From contig JACCXW010000360.1 in assembly GCA_013696785.1 (NCBI GenBank), forward strand, positions 1 to 7,220: 7,220 nucleotides of DNA. Direction: 5' to 3'. The notes under the pieces are model-generated. The model did no database searches. It saw nothing but the letters and a program-made list of their open reading frames with translations, and was not told the origin of the DNA. Origin of the DNA: Geodermatophilaceae bacterium. GTDB taxonomy: Bacteria > Actinomycetota > Actinomycetes > Mycobacteriales > Geodermatophilaceae. Both the position numbers and the translations under genes were made by a program. Below, one piece after another: positions 1 to 5,679 of the stretch (its first letter is position 1; every line of letters begins with the position of its first letter).

Positions 1-520
1 CAGCGATGTCGCTGAGGGCGCCGAGGTCGGTCTGCAGGTCGGGGTCCGCCGCGTCGCCAGTTGGCTGAGTCGTGTTCGGCCCGATGACCAGAGCCCAGCG
101 GCCGCCGCCGGCCACGTCGCCGACGAAGACGACGCGACGGCGCTCCGCCGGCGGATCGGGGAACTCGCCGGCACCGGCGTCGGTGCCGGGTCCGGTCCAG
201 GGCAGCTCGCGCACCGCGTCCACGAAGCCGGAGGACCCGGCGAGGGATCCGCGGGTGGGAACGCCGTAGATGTCTCCAGCGGGCACCGACGGCGCCGCGG
301 TGTTGCCGCCTGAGGGCTCCCGCAGGGACTGCCCGACCGGTACGGCGACGATCACCAGCAGCGCTGCCAGCCCAGACGTCGCTACGGCGGCGCGTCGCCG
401 GCTCCGGCGCCGAGCCAGGACGTGCATGCCCTCCGACCGTACGAGCGCATCGGGGTGCTCCTGGCCGATGCCACCGGCGGCTCGGTGCAGGGTCTCTCGC
501 AGCTGCGTCTCGATGCTCAT
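1..520 (-). CDS. Putative membrane protein co-encoded with ECF sigma factor (3' end missing)
   Basis: The reading frame is open from the ATG at 520-518 to the left edge, 173 codons with no stop, so the C-terminus lies outside the window. The start overlaps the sigma factor stop as ATGA, and AGGAGA lies 7 nt upstream (528-533), so the two genes are translationally coupled. Residues 1-43 are a short cytoplasmic part ending in an Arg-rich stretch (RRRSRRR, 37-43). Residues 44-63 are one hydrophobic helix, and the rest is an extracellular Pro/Gly-rich domain. I do not recognise a domain. Single-span proteins placed like this after SigE-family ECF factors are often presumed anti-sigma or sensor partners. 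However, no zinc-type HxxxCxxC motif is visible in the N-terminal part, so that role is inference. It could equally be an envelope protein of unknown function belonging to the sigma regulon. Confidence 0.8.
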   Translation of the reverse strand, partial: MSIETQLRETLHRAAGGIGQEHPDALVRSEGMHVLARRRSRRRAAVATSGLAALLVIVAVPVGQSLREPSGGNTAAPSVPAGDIYGVPTRGSLAGSSGFVDAVRELPWTGPGTDAGAGEFPDPPAERRRVVFVGDVAGGGRWALVIGPNTTQPTGDAADPDLQTDLGALSDIA

Positions 521-1095
521 CGTCGGTTCTCCTGTCTGAGGGGAGGGTGCAGCACAGCGGCCTCGATCGGGGCCGGGCAGGGTTCGGCCAGCGCTCCCCG
601 CAGCCGGGCGAGCCCCCGTGAGGTCTGGCTCTTGACTGTTCCGACCGAGCAGCCCAGGACCCGGGCAGTCTCGGCCTCGGAGAGATCCTCGTAGAAGCGC
701 AGGACCAGGACGGCGCGCATCCGTGCTGGCAGCGTGGCGAGGTCACGCCACATCTGAAGGCGTTCGACGTTGCCGCTGTCCTCGTCGGCATGGAGGGCGT
801 CGCTGTCGGGCGGCTCGGCGAAGAGCTGTTCGTGTGAGGAGGATCGGCGGGTCCAGCTCACGTGGGCGTTGACCATCGCCCGCCGGACGTACGCCGTGGG
901 GTCATCCGGGTCCCGGAGCCGGTTCCACCGCAGGTAGGTGCGGAACAATGCTGTCTGCACCAGGTCCTCGGCGCCGGAGCGGTTGCCGGTGAGCACATAC
1001 CCGAACCGGACGAGGCCTGAGTAGCGGCGCGCTACGAAGGCGTCGAACGCAGGGTCTGTGACGTCACGGCCGGGCCTTGACTGGCGGCCGATCAT
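517..1095 (-). CDS. ECF RNA polymerase sigma factor, SigE-like family
   Basis: Group 4 sigma factor that would direct RNA polymerase to a stress or envelope regulon. From the ATG at 1095 it has 192 residues, normal for the family. Region 2 starts near FDAFVARRY (17-25), with the AEDLVQTAL helix (42-50) and a -10 recognition segment around 65-84. Region 4 is 119-166, with the helix-turn-helix SEAETARVLGCSVGTVKSQ (139-157) that reads the -35 element. The two parts are joined by an acidic linker. No SnoaL-like C-terminal extension is present. A GTG at 1131 would add 12 residues, but those codons (CGA AAA AAT and a Gly run) are unlike the rest of the gene and no ribosome binding site precedes them. 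No clear Shine-Dalgarno sequence precedes the ATG either, so the start is uncertain. It ends in a 4-nt overlap with the membrane protein gene, its likely regulator or target. Confidence 0.93.
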   Translation of the reverse strand: MIGRQSRPGRDVTDPAFDAFVARRYSGLVRFGYVLTGNRSGAEDLVQTALFRTYLRWNRLRDPDDPTAYVRRAMVNAHVSWTRRSSSHEQLFAEPPDSDALHADEDSGNVERLQMWRDLATLPARMRAVLVLRFYEDLSEAETARVLGCSVGTVKSQTSRGLARLRGALAEPCPAPIEAAVLHPPLRQENRR

Positions 1096-1130
1096 CGCGC
1101 TGTCATTTTTTCGGGGGTTCCCACCACCCA

Positions 1131-1160
1131 CACACGCTGTGAGTTGGCGGGAAGGTTGCC
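1131..1160 (-). promoter_or_regulatory. Candidate ECF-type promoter of the sigma gene
   Basis: On the minus strand GGCAACC (1160-1154) is followed after 17 nt by CGTGTG (1136-1131). An AAC-containing -35 and a CGT-type -10 at 16-17 nt is the general ECF promoter pattern, so this could be an autoregulatory promoter. The start point would fall near 1127, inside the longer GTG reading frame, which would favour translation from the ATG at 1095. The match rests on short motifs only. Confidence 0.3.
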
Positions 1161-1202
1161 GGGGTGAGGCAGTACCTCAGCCGGGCCGGTGCGCTCCTCC
1201 GG

Positions 1203-1475
1203 TCAGCGCCAGCGCATCGACATGACGAGCCCGGCGACCATCAGCCCGAACCCGATCAGGAAGTTCCACGAGCCGAGCGAGGACATCAAGGGGATGTCGT
1301 TGCCGGCGATGTAGTACAGGACGATGTAGATCAGCCCGATGACCATCAGGGCGATCATGAGGATGGCGTACCAGGTGGGGCTGGGCGACTTGGCCTTGGC
1401 GCGGCTGGCAGCCGAGGTCATCACGTCGCTGGGCGGCGTGTAGACCGCCTTCTTACGGACCTTGGACTTGGGCAC
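1203..1475 (-). CDS. crgA: Cell division protein CrgA
   Basis: Small divisome membrane protein of actinobacteria (CrgA/UPF0233 family). It interacts with FtsZ, FtsQ, FtsI and related proteins in mycobacteria and modulates septation in Streptomyces. The product has 90 residues, close to the 93 of M. tuberculosis CrgA. It begins with the family signature PKSKVRKKAVYTPP, followed by a basic cytoplasmic segment. There are two transmembrane helices, about 34-55 and 69-86, joined by a short external loop (IAGNDIPLMSSLGSW, 56-70), and it ends MRWR. The GTG at 1475-1473 is chosen because GGAGGAG lies 7 nt upstream and the conserved N-terminus begins there. The frame stays open far upstream, but that extension is antisense to the DUF881 gene. 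The gene diverges from the DUF881-sortase-amidotransferase operon, as in M. tuberculosis. Confidence 0.97.
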   Translation of the reverse strand: MPKSKVRKKAVYTPPSDVMTSAASRAKAKSPSPTWYAILMIALMVIGLIYIVLYYIAGNDIPLMSSLGSWNFLIGFGLMVAGLVMSMRWR

Positions 1476-1482
1476 GACGCGA

Positions 1483-1489
1483 CTCCTCC
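1483..1489 (-). promoter_or_regulatory. Ribosome binding site of crgA
   Basis: GGAGGAG on the minus strand ends 7 nt before the GTG at 1475. It decides the crgA start against the much longer open frame upstream. Confidence 0.8.
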
Positions 1490-1511
1490 ACCGGGCTGTC
1501 TGACTGGCAGC

Positions 1512-1518
1512 TAGCGTA
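1512..1518. promoter_or_regulatory. Shared back-to-back -10 element for crgA and the DUF881 gene
   Basis: The 7 bp TAGCGTA read on the plus strand gives TAGCGT (1512-1517), and on the minus strand TACGCT (1518-1513). Both fit the actinobacterial -10 pattern TANNNT. The plus box ends 7 nt before the DUF881 ATG at 1525, the spacing of a leaderless transcript, and that gene has no Shine-Dalgarno sequence. The minus box would start a crgA transcript near 1506, leaving the crgA ribosome binding site in a leader of about 30 nt. No good -35 hexamer is visible for either direction. Confidence 0.4.
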
Positions 1519-1524
1519 GTCGCC

Positions 1525-2298
1525 ATGGCAGCGGTGCGTGGTCGGGGCGGGTCCGCTGCCCGGCTGTGGACCGGACATGGGGTCTGGCGGCTGCTCGTGC
1601 CACTCGCCGCACTGCTCGCCGGGGTGCTGTTCGCCACGTCCGCGGAGACCAGCGCCGGCACCGACCTGCGGGCCGGTCGCCGCCTCGACCTGACCGAACT
1701 CATCGCGGAGCAGGAGCGGGCCGTCGCCGGGCAGGCGGATCGACTCAGTCAGCTGCAGACCGAGGTCGCGGCACTCGGCGAGCAGGTCGGCGCCGGCGAT
1801 GCCGATGTGGCCGCGGCGCAAGCCGACGCGGATGCGCTCGCTCCGGCCGTCGGGCTCACTGCGGTGCACGGGCCGGGTCTGTCCGTCGCACTCGACGACG
1901 CACCGACCGCCGACGACGGCACCCTCCCGGTGGGGGCACGCGCCGACGACGTCGTGGTCCACCAGTCCGACGTACAGGCAGTGGTGAACGCCATGTGGGC
2001 CGGCGGTGCCGAAGCGATGACGCTCATGGGGGACCGGATCATCGCCACCAGCGCGGTGCGTTGCGTCGGGAACACGCTGCTCCTGCACGGCCGGACGTAC
2101 TCGCCGCCGTTCACCGTCACCGCGATCGGGGATCCGCAGCGGATGCTGGCGGCCCTCGACGCCTCCCGGTACGTCGGGTTGTTCCGTGCTGCGGTCGCGG
2201 CCTTCGGCCTGGGCTACGACGTCGATGACCTCGACGACGTGACGGTCCCGGCGTACGACGGTCCGCTCGGCGTCAGCCTCGCCGTGGAACAGGACTGA
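1525..2298 (+). CDS. DUF881 family membrane coiled-coil protein
   Basis: Bitopic membrane protein of the DUF881 family (YlxW/YlxX-like in Firmicutes; Rv0012 holds this position in M. tuberculosis). Its molecular function is not established, but it sits beside division and kinase genes across actinobacteria. It has 257 residues. A transmembrane helix lies at about 21-40, then a charged and Gln-rich coiled coil (about 56-108), then the DUF881 domain. Family-typical segments in that domain are GPGLSVALDD (116-125), the VHQSDVQAVVNAMWAGGAEA stretch (145-164) with GDRI after it (169-172), and VGNTLLLHGRTYSPPFTVTA (181-200). The bulk should be outside the membrane. The ATG start is chosen because it precedes the helix by a short basic segment. 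No ribosome binding site is present, which suggests leaderless translation. It is the first gene of the plus-strand operon and ends 3 nt before the sortase start. Confidence 0.92.
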   Translation: MAAVRGRGGSAARLWTGHGVWRLLVPLAALLAGVLFATSAETSAGTDLRAGRRLDLTELIAEQERAVAGQADRLSQLQTEVAALGEQVGAGDADVAAAQADADALAPAVGLTAVHGPGLSVALDDAPTADDGTLPVGARADDVVVHQSDVQAVVNAMWAGGAEAMTLMGDRIIATSAVRCVGNTLLLHGRTYSPPFTVTAIGDPQRMLAALDASRYVGLFRAAVAAFGLGYDVDDLDDVTVPAYDGPLGVSLAVEQD

Positions 2299-2301
2299 TC
2301 C

Positions 2302-3075
2302 GTGACCGGCACCGGCCGTCGGTCACCACGCCATGCCCGCCAGGTACGCCGAAGCGGCCGCGCCCGCACCGTGATCCGTGGAGTCGGGCAGACCCTGATC
2401 ACGCTCGGGGCCGTGGTGCTGCTGTTTATCGTCTACGAGGTCTGGGTGACCGACCAGATCAACGAGGGCGTGCAGAGCGAACTGACCCAGGACCTGCGAC
2501 AGCGCTGGGATGTCGGCGAGGATCCGTTGCAACGCCCGGACGGTGGACTGGGACAGCTGGCGTTGGGCGAGGGGTTCGCCTTCATCCGTATCCCGAGCTT
2601 TGGCCTCGACTACGTGCGAGTGGTTCTCGAAGGCACGGACGAGGACAAGCTGACAGAGGGGCCGGGCCACTACCCCGACAGCGCCCTGCCGGGTGAGGTG
2701 GGCAACTTCGCCATGGCCGGTCACCGGGTGGGCAAGGGCTCGCCGTTCCTGAACCTCGACCGGCTCGAACCGGGCGAGGCCATCATCATCGAGACGAGCG
2801 AGACCTGGTACGTCTACCGGATGCTGGACGAGTCCGGCGCCGACGATCCCGACGGGATCCCCGGTCGGGAGATCGTCGATCCGGGCGCGATCGACGTCGT
2901 GGATCCGGTCCCGGGTGAGCCCGGCGCAGAACCCACCAGGAGCCTGCTCACGCTCACCACCTGCCACCCCAAGTTCTCCGCGGCGCAGCGGATGATCATC
3001 CACGCCGAGTTGGACGGCGCCCCGCTGTCCAAGGACGACTACCCCGACGGCCCGCCCGCGTTGACGGGGGGCTGA
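2302..3075 (+). CDS. srtE: Class E sortase
   Basis: Cysteine transpeptidase that cleaves a C-terminal sorting motif (LAXTG for characterised class E enzymes) and joins the protein to lipid II or peptidoglycan. The product has 257 residues. An Arg-rich N-terminus (1-27) is followed by a transmembrane helix (about 28-49), so the catalytic domain is outside. The sortase barrel spans roughly 88-237. The catalytic triad is visible: His141 in MAGHR, Cys221 in TLTTCHP, and Arg230 in SAAQRMIIHAEL. The GHYPDSALPGEVGN stretch before the histidine is typical of the class. A Gly/Asp/Pro-rich insertion (about 177-212) lies between the beta-strands before the cysteine. The GTG start has AGGA 7 nt upstream and follows the DUF881 stop by 3 nt, so the genes are co-transcribed. 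M. tuberculosis has no sortase at this position; Streptomyces-type clusters carry one or two. No sorting-signal substrate is encoded here. Confidence 0.95.
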   Translation: MTGTGRRSPRHARQVRRSGRARTVIRGVGQTLITLGAVVLLFIVYEVWVTDQINEGVQSELTQDLRQRWDVGEDPLQRPDGGLGQLALGEGFAFIRIPSFGLDYVRVVLEGTDEDKLTEGPGHYPDSALPGEVGNFAMAGHRVGKGSPFLNLDRLEPGEAIIIETSETWYVYRMLDESGADDPDGIPGREIVDPGAIDVVDPVPGEPGAEPTRSLLTLTTCHPKFSAAQRMIIHAELDGAPLSKDDYPDGPPALTGG

Positions 3076-3076
3076 G

Positions 3077-3232
3077 ATGTACACCTGGATCTGGCGGCAG
3101 CTGCCCGGCGGCCGGCCCGGAAAACTCGCCGGCTCCCTGCTGCTGGTCCTCGCCGTGGCGGCGCTGCTGCTGTTCGTCGTCTTCCCGTGGCTGGAGCCGA
3201 TGTTGCCGCTCAACGAGGTCACCGTCCGGTGA
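3077..3232 (+). CDS. Small single-span membrane protein (51 aa)
   Basis: I do not recognise a named family. The ATG at 3077 lies 1 nt after the sortase stop and is preceded by a run of six G (3066-3071) at 5 nt. The stop at 3230-3232 lies 7 nt before the amidotransferase start, so this frame exactly fills the gap in the operon. The protein begins MYTWIWRQLPGGRPGKLAG, which is basic and cytoplasmic. A hydrophobic helix of Leu, Val and Ala follows (about 18-37), then a short external tail ending NEVTVR. A frame bounded this tightly by its neighbours, with a clean basic-hydrophobic-polar pattern and GC-ending codons, is very likely real. A role with the sortase or with envelope assembly is only inferred from position. 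Confidence 0.85.
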   Translation: MYTWIWRQLPGGRPGKLAGSLLLVLAVAALLLFVVFPWLEPMLPLNEVTVR

Positions 3233-3239
3233 CCGCCTC

Positions 3240-3887
3240 ATGACCAGAGTGCTGGTCATCGACAACTACGACAGCTTCGTCTACAACCTGGTTCAGTACG
3301 CCGCCCAGCTCGGCGCCGAGTGCGTCGTACGGCGAAACGACGCGGTGGGCGTCGAAGACCTCGACGGGATCGCGCCGGACGGTGTCCTGGTGAGCCCGGG
3401 TCCCGGCGTACCGGAGGCGGCCGGAGTGAGCATCGCGATGGTCACCGAGTGCGCACGACGCCGACTGCCGTTGCTCGGGGTGTGCCTCGGCCATCAGGCC
3501 GTCGCGGTCGCCTTCGGTGCCGAGGTCCGCGAGGCACCGGAGCTGCTGCACGGCAAGACCAGCCGGATCTCCCACACCGGCCTCGGCGTACTGGCCGGCC
3601 TTCGCGACCCGTTCACAGCAACCCGCTACCACTCGCTGGCTGTCGTCGAGGAGACGTTCCCGGCCGATCTGGAGGTGACGGCGCGCTCGGAGTCCGGCGT
3701 GATCATGGGACTGCGGCACCGCGAGCTGCCACTGTCGGGCGTCCAGTTCCACCCCGAGTCGGTGCTGACCGAAGGTGGCCACCGGCTCCTGGCCAACTGG
3801 CTCGCCGAGTGCGGCGACCCCGGTGCAAGCGACCTCGCCGCGCCGTTGACGGCTCACGTGGAACGGCTTCGCCTCGCTGCCGGCTGA
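3240..3887 (+). CDS. trpG: Anthranilate / aminodeoxychorismate synthase, glutamine amidotransferase subunit
   Basis: Class I glutamine amidotransferase that hydrolyses glutamine and passes ammonia to a chorismate-binding partner: TrpE for tryptophan, or PabB for folate. In many actinobacteria one protein is thought to serve both, so trpG and pabA are equally fair names. The product has 215 residues, slightly longer than the usual 190-200 because of a C-terminal extension after about 190. The signature VIDNYDSFVYNLVQY is at 6-20. The oxyanion-hole PGPG is at 53-56, the nucleophile is Cys82 in GVCLGHQ, HGKTS lies at 104-108, and the triad is completed by His171 and Glu173 in QFHPES. GGTGA 7 nt before the ATG, overlapping the previous stop, may serve as ribosome binding site. 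It is the last gene of the operon, as Rv0013 is beside pknB in M. tuberculosis. Its stop is 4 nt from the convergent pknB stop, and no partner subunit gene is in the window. Confidence 0.95.
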   Translation: MTRVLVIDNYDSFVYNLVQYAAQLGAECVVRRNDAVGVEDLDGIAPDGVLVSPGPGVPEAAGVSIAMVTECARRRLPLLGVCLGHQAVAVAFGAEVREAPELLHGKTSRISHTGLGVLAGLRDPFTATRYHSLAVVEETFPADLEVTARSESGVIMGLRHRELPLSGVQFHPESVLTEGGHRLLANWLAECGDPGASDLAAPLTAHVERLRLAAG

Positions 3888-3895
3888 CCGGTCAG
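3884..3895. repeat. 12-bp perfect palindrome holding both convergent stop codons
   Basis: CTGACCGGTCAG reads the same on both strands. It contains the TGA of the amidotransferase gene (3885-3887) and, on the other strand, the TGA of pknB (3894-3892). Only CCGG separates them. There is no T-run on either side, so it does not look like an intrinsic terminator, and transcripts from both sides must overlap here. Confidence 0.85.
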
Positions 3896-5679
3896 GGCGG
3901 CGGCGTCGTCGTGGTCGTCGGTGGCGTGGTCGTCGGCGGTGTCGTTGTCGGCGGTGTCGTTGTCGGCGGGGGCGTGGTCGTCACCGGCGGGGGTGGAGCC
4001 TCGGCGATGGTCAGTGTGACCCGGTTCGTCGGGGAGGCCTGGCCTTCGGCCGGGTCCTGCATGATCACCGTCCCCGGCTCACCGTCGGCGGTGACGAGGG
4101 TCGGGCACACGACGTTGGTGAAGCCCGCCTCCTCCAGGATCAGGCTGGCACTCTCGCACGTCTCCCCCAGCACGGAGGGCAGCGGCAGCGTCCCAGTGCT
4201 GATGAACAGCGTCACCGAACTGTTCTCGGCGACCGTGGCGCCAGGCATCGGCGCGCTGTCGACGACCCGGCCGGCCGGTTCGGCCGAACTCTGCGGCCGG
4301 CTCGGGGCGACCTGCAGCCCCTGCGCCTCCAACTGGGCTCGGGCGGACTCCTCGGTCAGACCCACGATCTCCGGTACGACGACGGTTGCGGGCCCGGCTC
4401 CGATCACGAAATCGACGTCCCCGCCCGGGTCGAGCAACTCGCCGTCAGCCGGCCTCTGGTCGATGACCGTGTTCTCGTCCTCGGGCGTCGACACGTCCAT
4501 GGTGACCTCCCCCGCCGCCAGACCGTCGGCCTCGAGCCGGGTCTCTGCCTGCTCGCGGGTCAAACCGGTGAGGCTGGGTACGGCGATCCGCTCCGGCTCA
4601 GGGTCGCCGGCAAGCCGCGGGATTAGCAGGATCCCGGCCACCACGAGACCGATCAGCGCGATGACGAGCAGCGACCACCCGAGGGCATGGCTGCGGTCCC
4701 GGTCGTCCGCGTCGGGGTCAGGCAGTGCCGCCGGGCGGTACCGGGTGGACGAGGGTCGCGGGCCCGGTACGCCGACGATCGAGGTCGTCTTGTCCTCGTC
4801 GCTCATCAGCGGCGTGGCCTCGACCGGCTGCCCCTCCTGGGCCCGCACCAGGTCCGCGCGCATCTCCGCGGCACTCTGGTAGCGGTTGGCCGGGTTCTTG
4901 CCCATCGCCTTGAGCACGATGGCGTCCAGCGCGGGCGGAATAGCGGGGTTCAGTGTGCTCGGCGGAATCGGGTCCTCGCGGACGTGCTGATAGGCGACGG
5001 CAACCGGTGAATCGCCCGTGAACGGCGGGGAGCCGGTGATCAGCTCGTACATCAGGCAGCCGCAGGAGTACACGTCCGACCGGGCGTCGACACTCTCGCC
5101 GCGGGCCTGCTCAGGCGACAGGTACTGCGCCGTACCGATGACCGCAGCCGTGGAGGTCATCGTCGCCGAGGAGTCCGACACCGCCCTGGCGATACCGAAG
5201 TCCATCACCTTGACGGCGCCGTTCGGCGAGATCATGACGTTTCCGGGTTTGACGTCGCGATGGACGATTCCGTTGCGGTGGCTGAAGTCCAACGCCGAGC
5301 AGATGTCCGCGCAGACCGCGATCGCCCGTGCGGTGGGTAGGGGTCCGTCCTGCTTGAGGATGTCGCGCAGCGTCTGACCCTCGACGTACTCCATCACGAT
5401 GAACGGCGTCGGGCCGGTGGGGCCGGAGTCCTCGCCGGTGTCAAAGACGGCGACGATGGCGGGATGGTTCAGCGATGCCGAGGCCTGCGCCTCGCGGCGG
5501 AAACGCACCTGGAATGTCGCGTCGCGGGCGAAATCGTGCCGGAGCACCTTGATCGCCACCTCGCGACCGAGCCGGATGTCTCGGGCACGGTGCACTTCGG
5601 CCATCCCGCCGTACCCGATCACCTCGCCGAGTTCGTAGCGGTCGCTCAGCAGGCGAGCCGGGCTAACCACCGCAGCCAC
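3892..5679 (-). CDS. pknB: Transmembrane Ser/Thr protein kinase with PASTA repeats, PknB
   Basis: Hanks-type kinase that phosphorylates cell-wall and division proteins; its PASTA repeats bind muropeptides or lipid II. It has 595 residues. The kinase domain (about 15-280) has the Gly loop GYGGMAEV (22-29), Lys44, Glu63, HRDVKPGN (140-147) and DFG (160-162). The activation loop holds Thr175 and Thr177, matching the autophosphorylated pair of M. tuberculosis PknB, before GTAQYLSPE. A juxtamembrane linker (281-332) precedes the transmembrane helix (about 334-354). Outside are three PASTA repeats (about 365-428, 432-494 and 498-559), one fewer than in M. tuberculosis. A Thr/Pro tail (561-595) ends the protein. 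Cys508 and Cys525 in PASTA 3 are the only external cysteines and could form a disulfide. The GTG start overlaps pknA by 17 nt; a GTG at codon 4 is possible, and neither has a good ribosome binding site, which suggests coupling to pknA. Confidence 0.96.
   Translation of the reverse strand: MAAVVSPARLLSDRYELGEVIGYGGMAEVHRARDIRLGREVAIKVLRHDFARDATFQVRFRREAQASASLNHPAIVAVFDTGEDSGPTGPTPFIVMEYVEGQTLRDILKQDGPLPTARAIAVCADICSALDFSHRNGIVHRDVKPGNVMISPNGAVKVMDFGIARAVSDSSATMTSTAAVIGTAQYLSPEQARGESVDARSDVYSCGCLMYELITGSPPFTGDSPVAVAYQHVREDPIPPSTLNPAIPPALDAIVLKAMGKNPANRYQSAAEMRADLVRAQEGQPVEATPLMSDEDKTTSIVGVPGPRPSSTRYRPAALPDPDADDRDRSHALGWSLLVIALIGLVVAGILLIPRLAGDPEPERIAVPSLTGLTREQAETRLEADGLAAGEVTMDVSTPEDENTVIDQRPADGELLDPGGDVDFVIGAGPATVVVPEIVGLTEESARAQLEAQGLQVAPSRPQSSAEPAGRVVDSAPMPGATVAENSSVTLFISTGTLPLPSVLGETCESASLILEEAGFTNVVCPTLVTADGEPGTVIMQDPAEGQASPTNRVTLTIAEAPPPPVTTTPPPTTTPPTTTPPTTTPPTTTTTPPP
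3919..3963 (-). repeat. 15-bp tandem repeat encoding TTTPP in the PknB tail
   Basis: Three units encode Thr-Thr-Thr-Pro-Pro (PknB residues 573-587). The two units at 3934-3963 are identical over all 15 bp, and the third (3919-3933) differs at a few bases. Further Thr and Pro runs on both sides extend the low-complexity tail over 3895-3999. The identical units suggest recent slippage or duplication. Confidence 0.9.

Noticed and set aside
72..694. Plus-strand open frames at the left end
   Set aside because: They oppose the coupled sigma factor and membrane protein genes, have skewed Arg/Ser/Pro composition and no ribosome binding sites.
1093..1106. Four-codon upstream frame (M-T-A-R) overlapping the sigma ATG as ATGA
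   Set aside because: Short ATG-to-TGA overlaps of this kind arise by chance and there is no ribosome binding site; not enough to claim a regulatory leader peptide.
1165..1179. Inverted repeat TGAGG-N5-CCTCA after crgA as a terminator
   Set aside because: The stem has only 5 bp and no T-run follows on either strand; too weak to call.
1476..1703. Long N-terminal extension of crgA
   Set aside because: The extension is antisense to the DUF881 coding region, is low complexity, and the conserved CrgA N-terminus with a strong ribosome binding site starts at 1475.
2323..3222. Open frame of 299 codons on the minus strand
   Set aside because: It is antisense to the sortase, whose catalytic motifs are intact; its own product shows no family features.
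3320..4882. Open frame of 520 codons on the plus strand
   Set aside because: It lies antisense to pknB and in another frame of trpG. The product is Arg/Ser/Gly-rich with no domain, as expected from GC-rich DNA opposite real genes.
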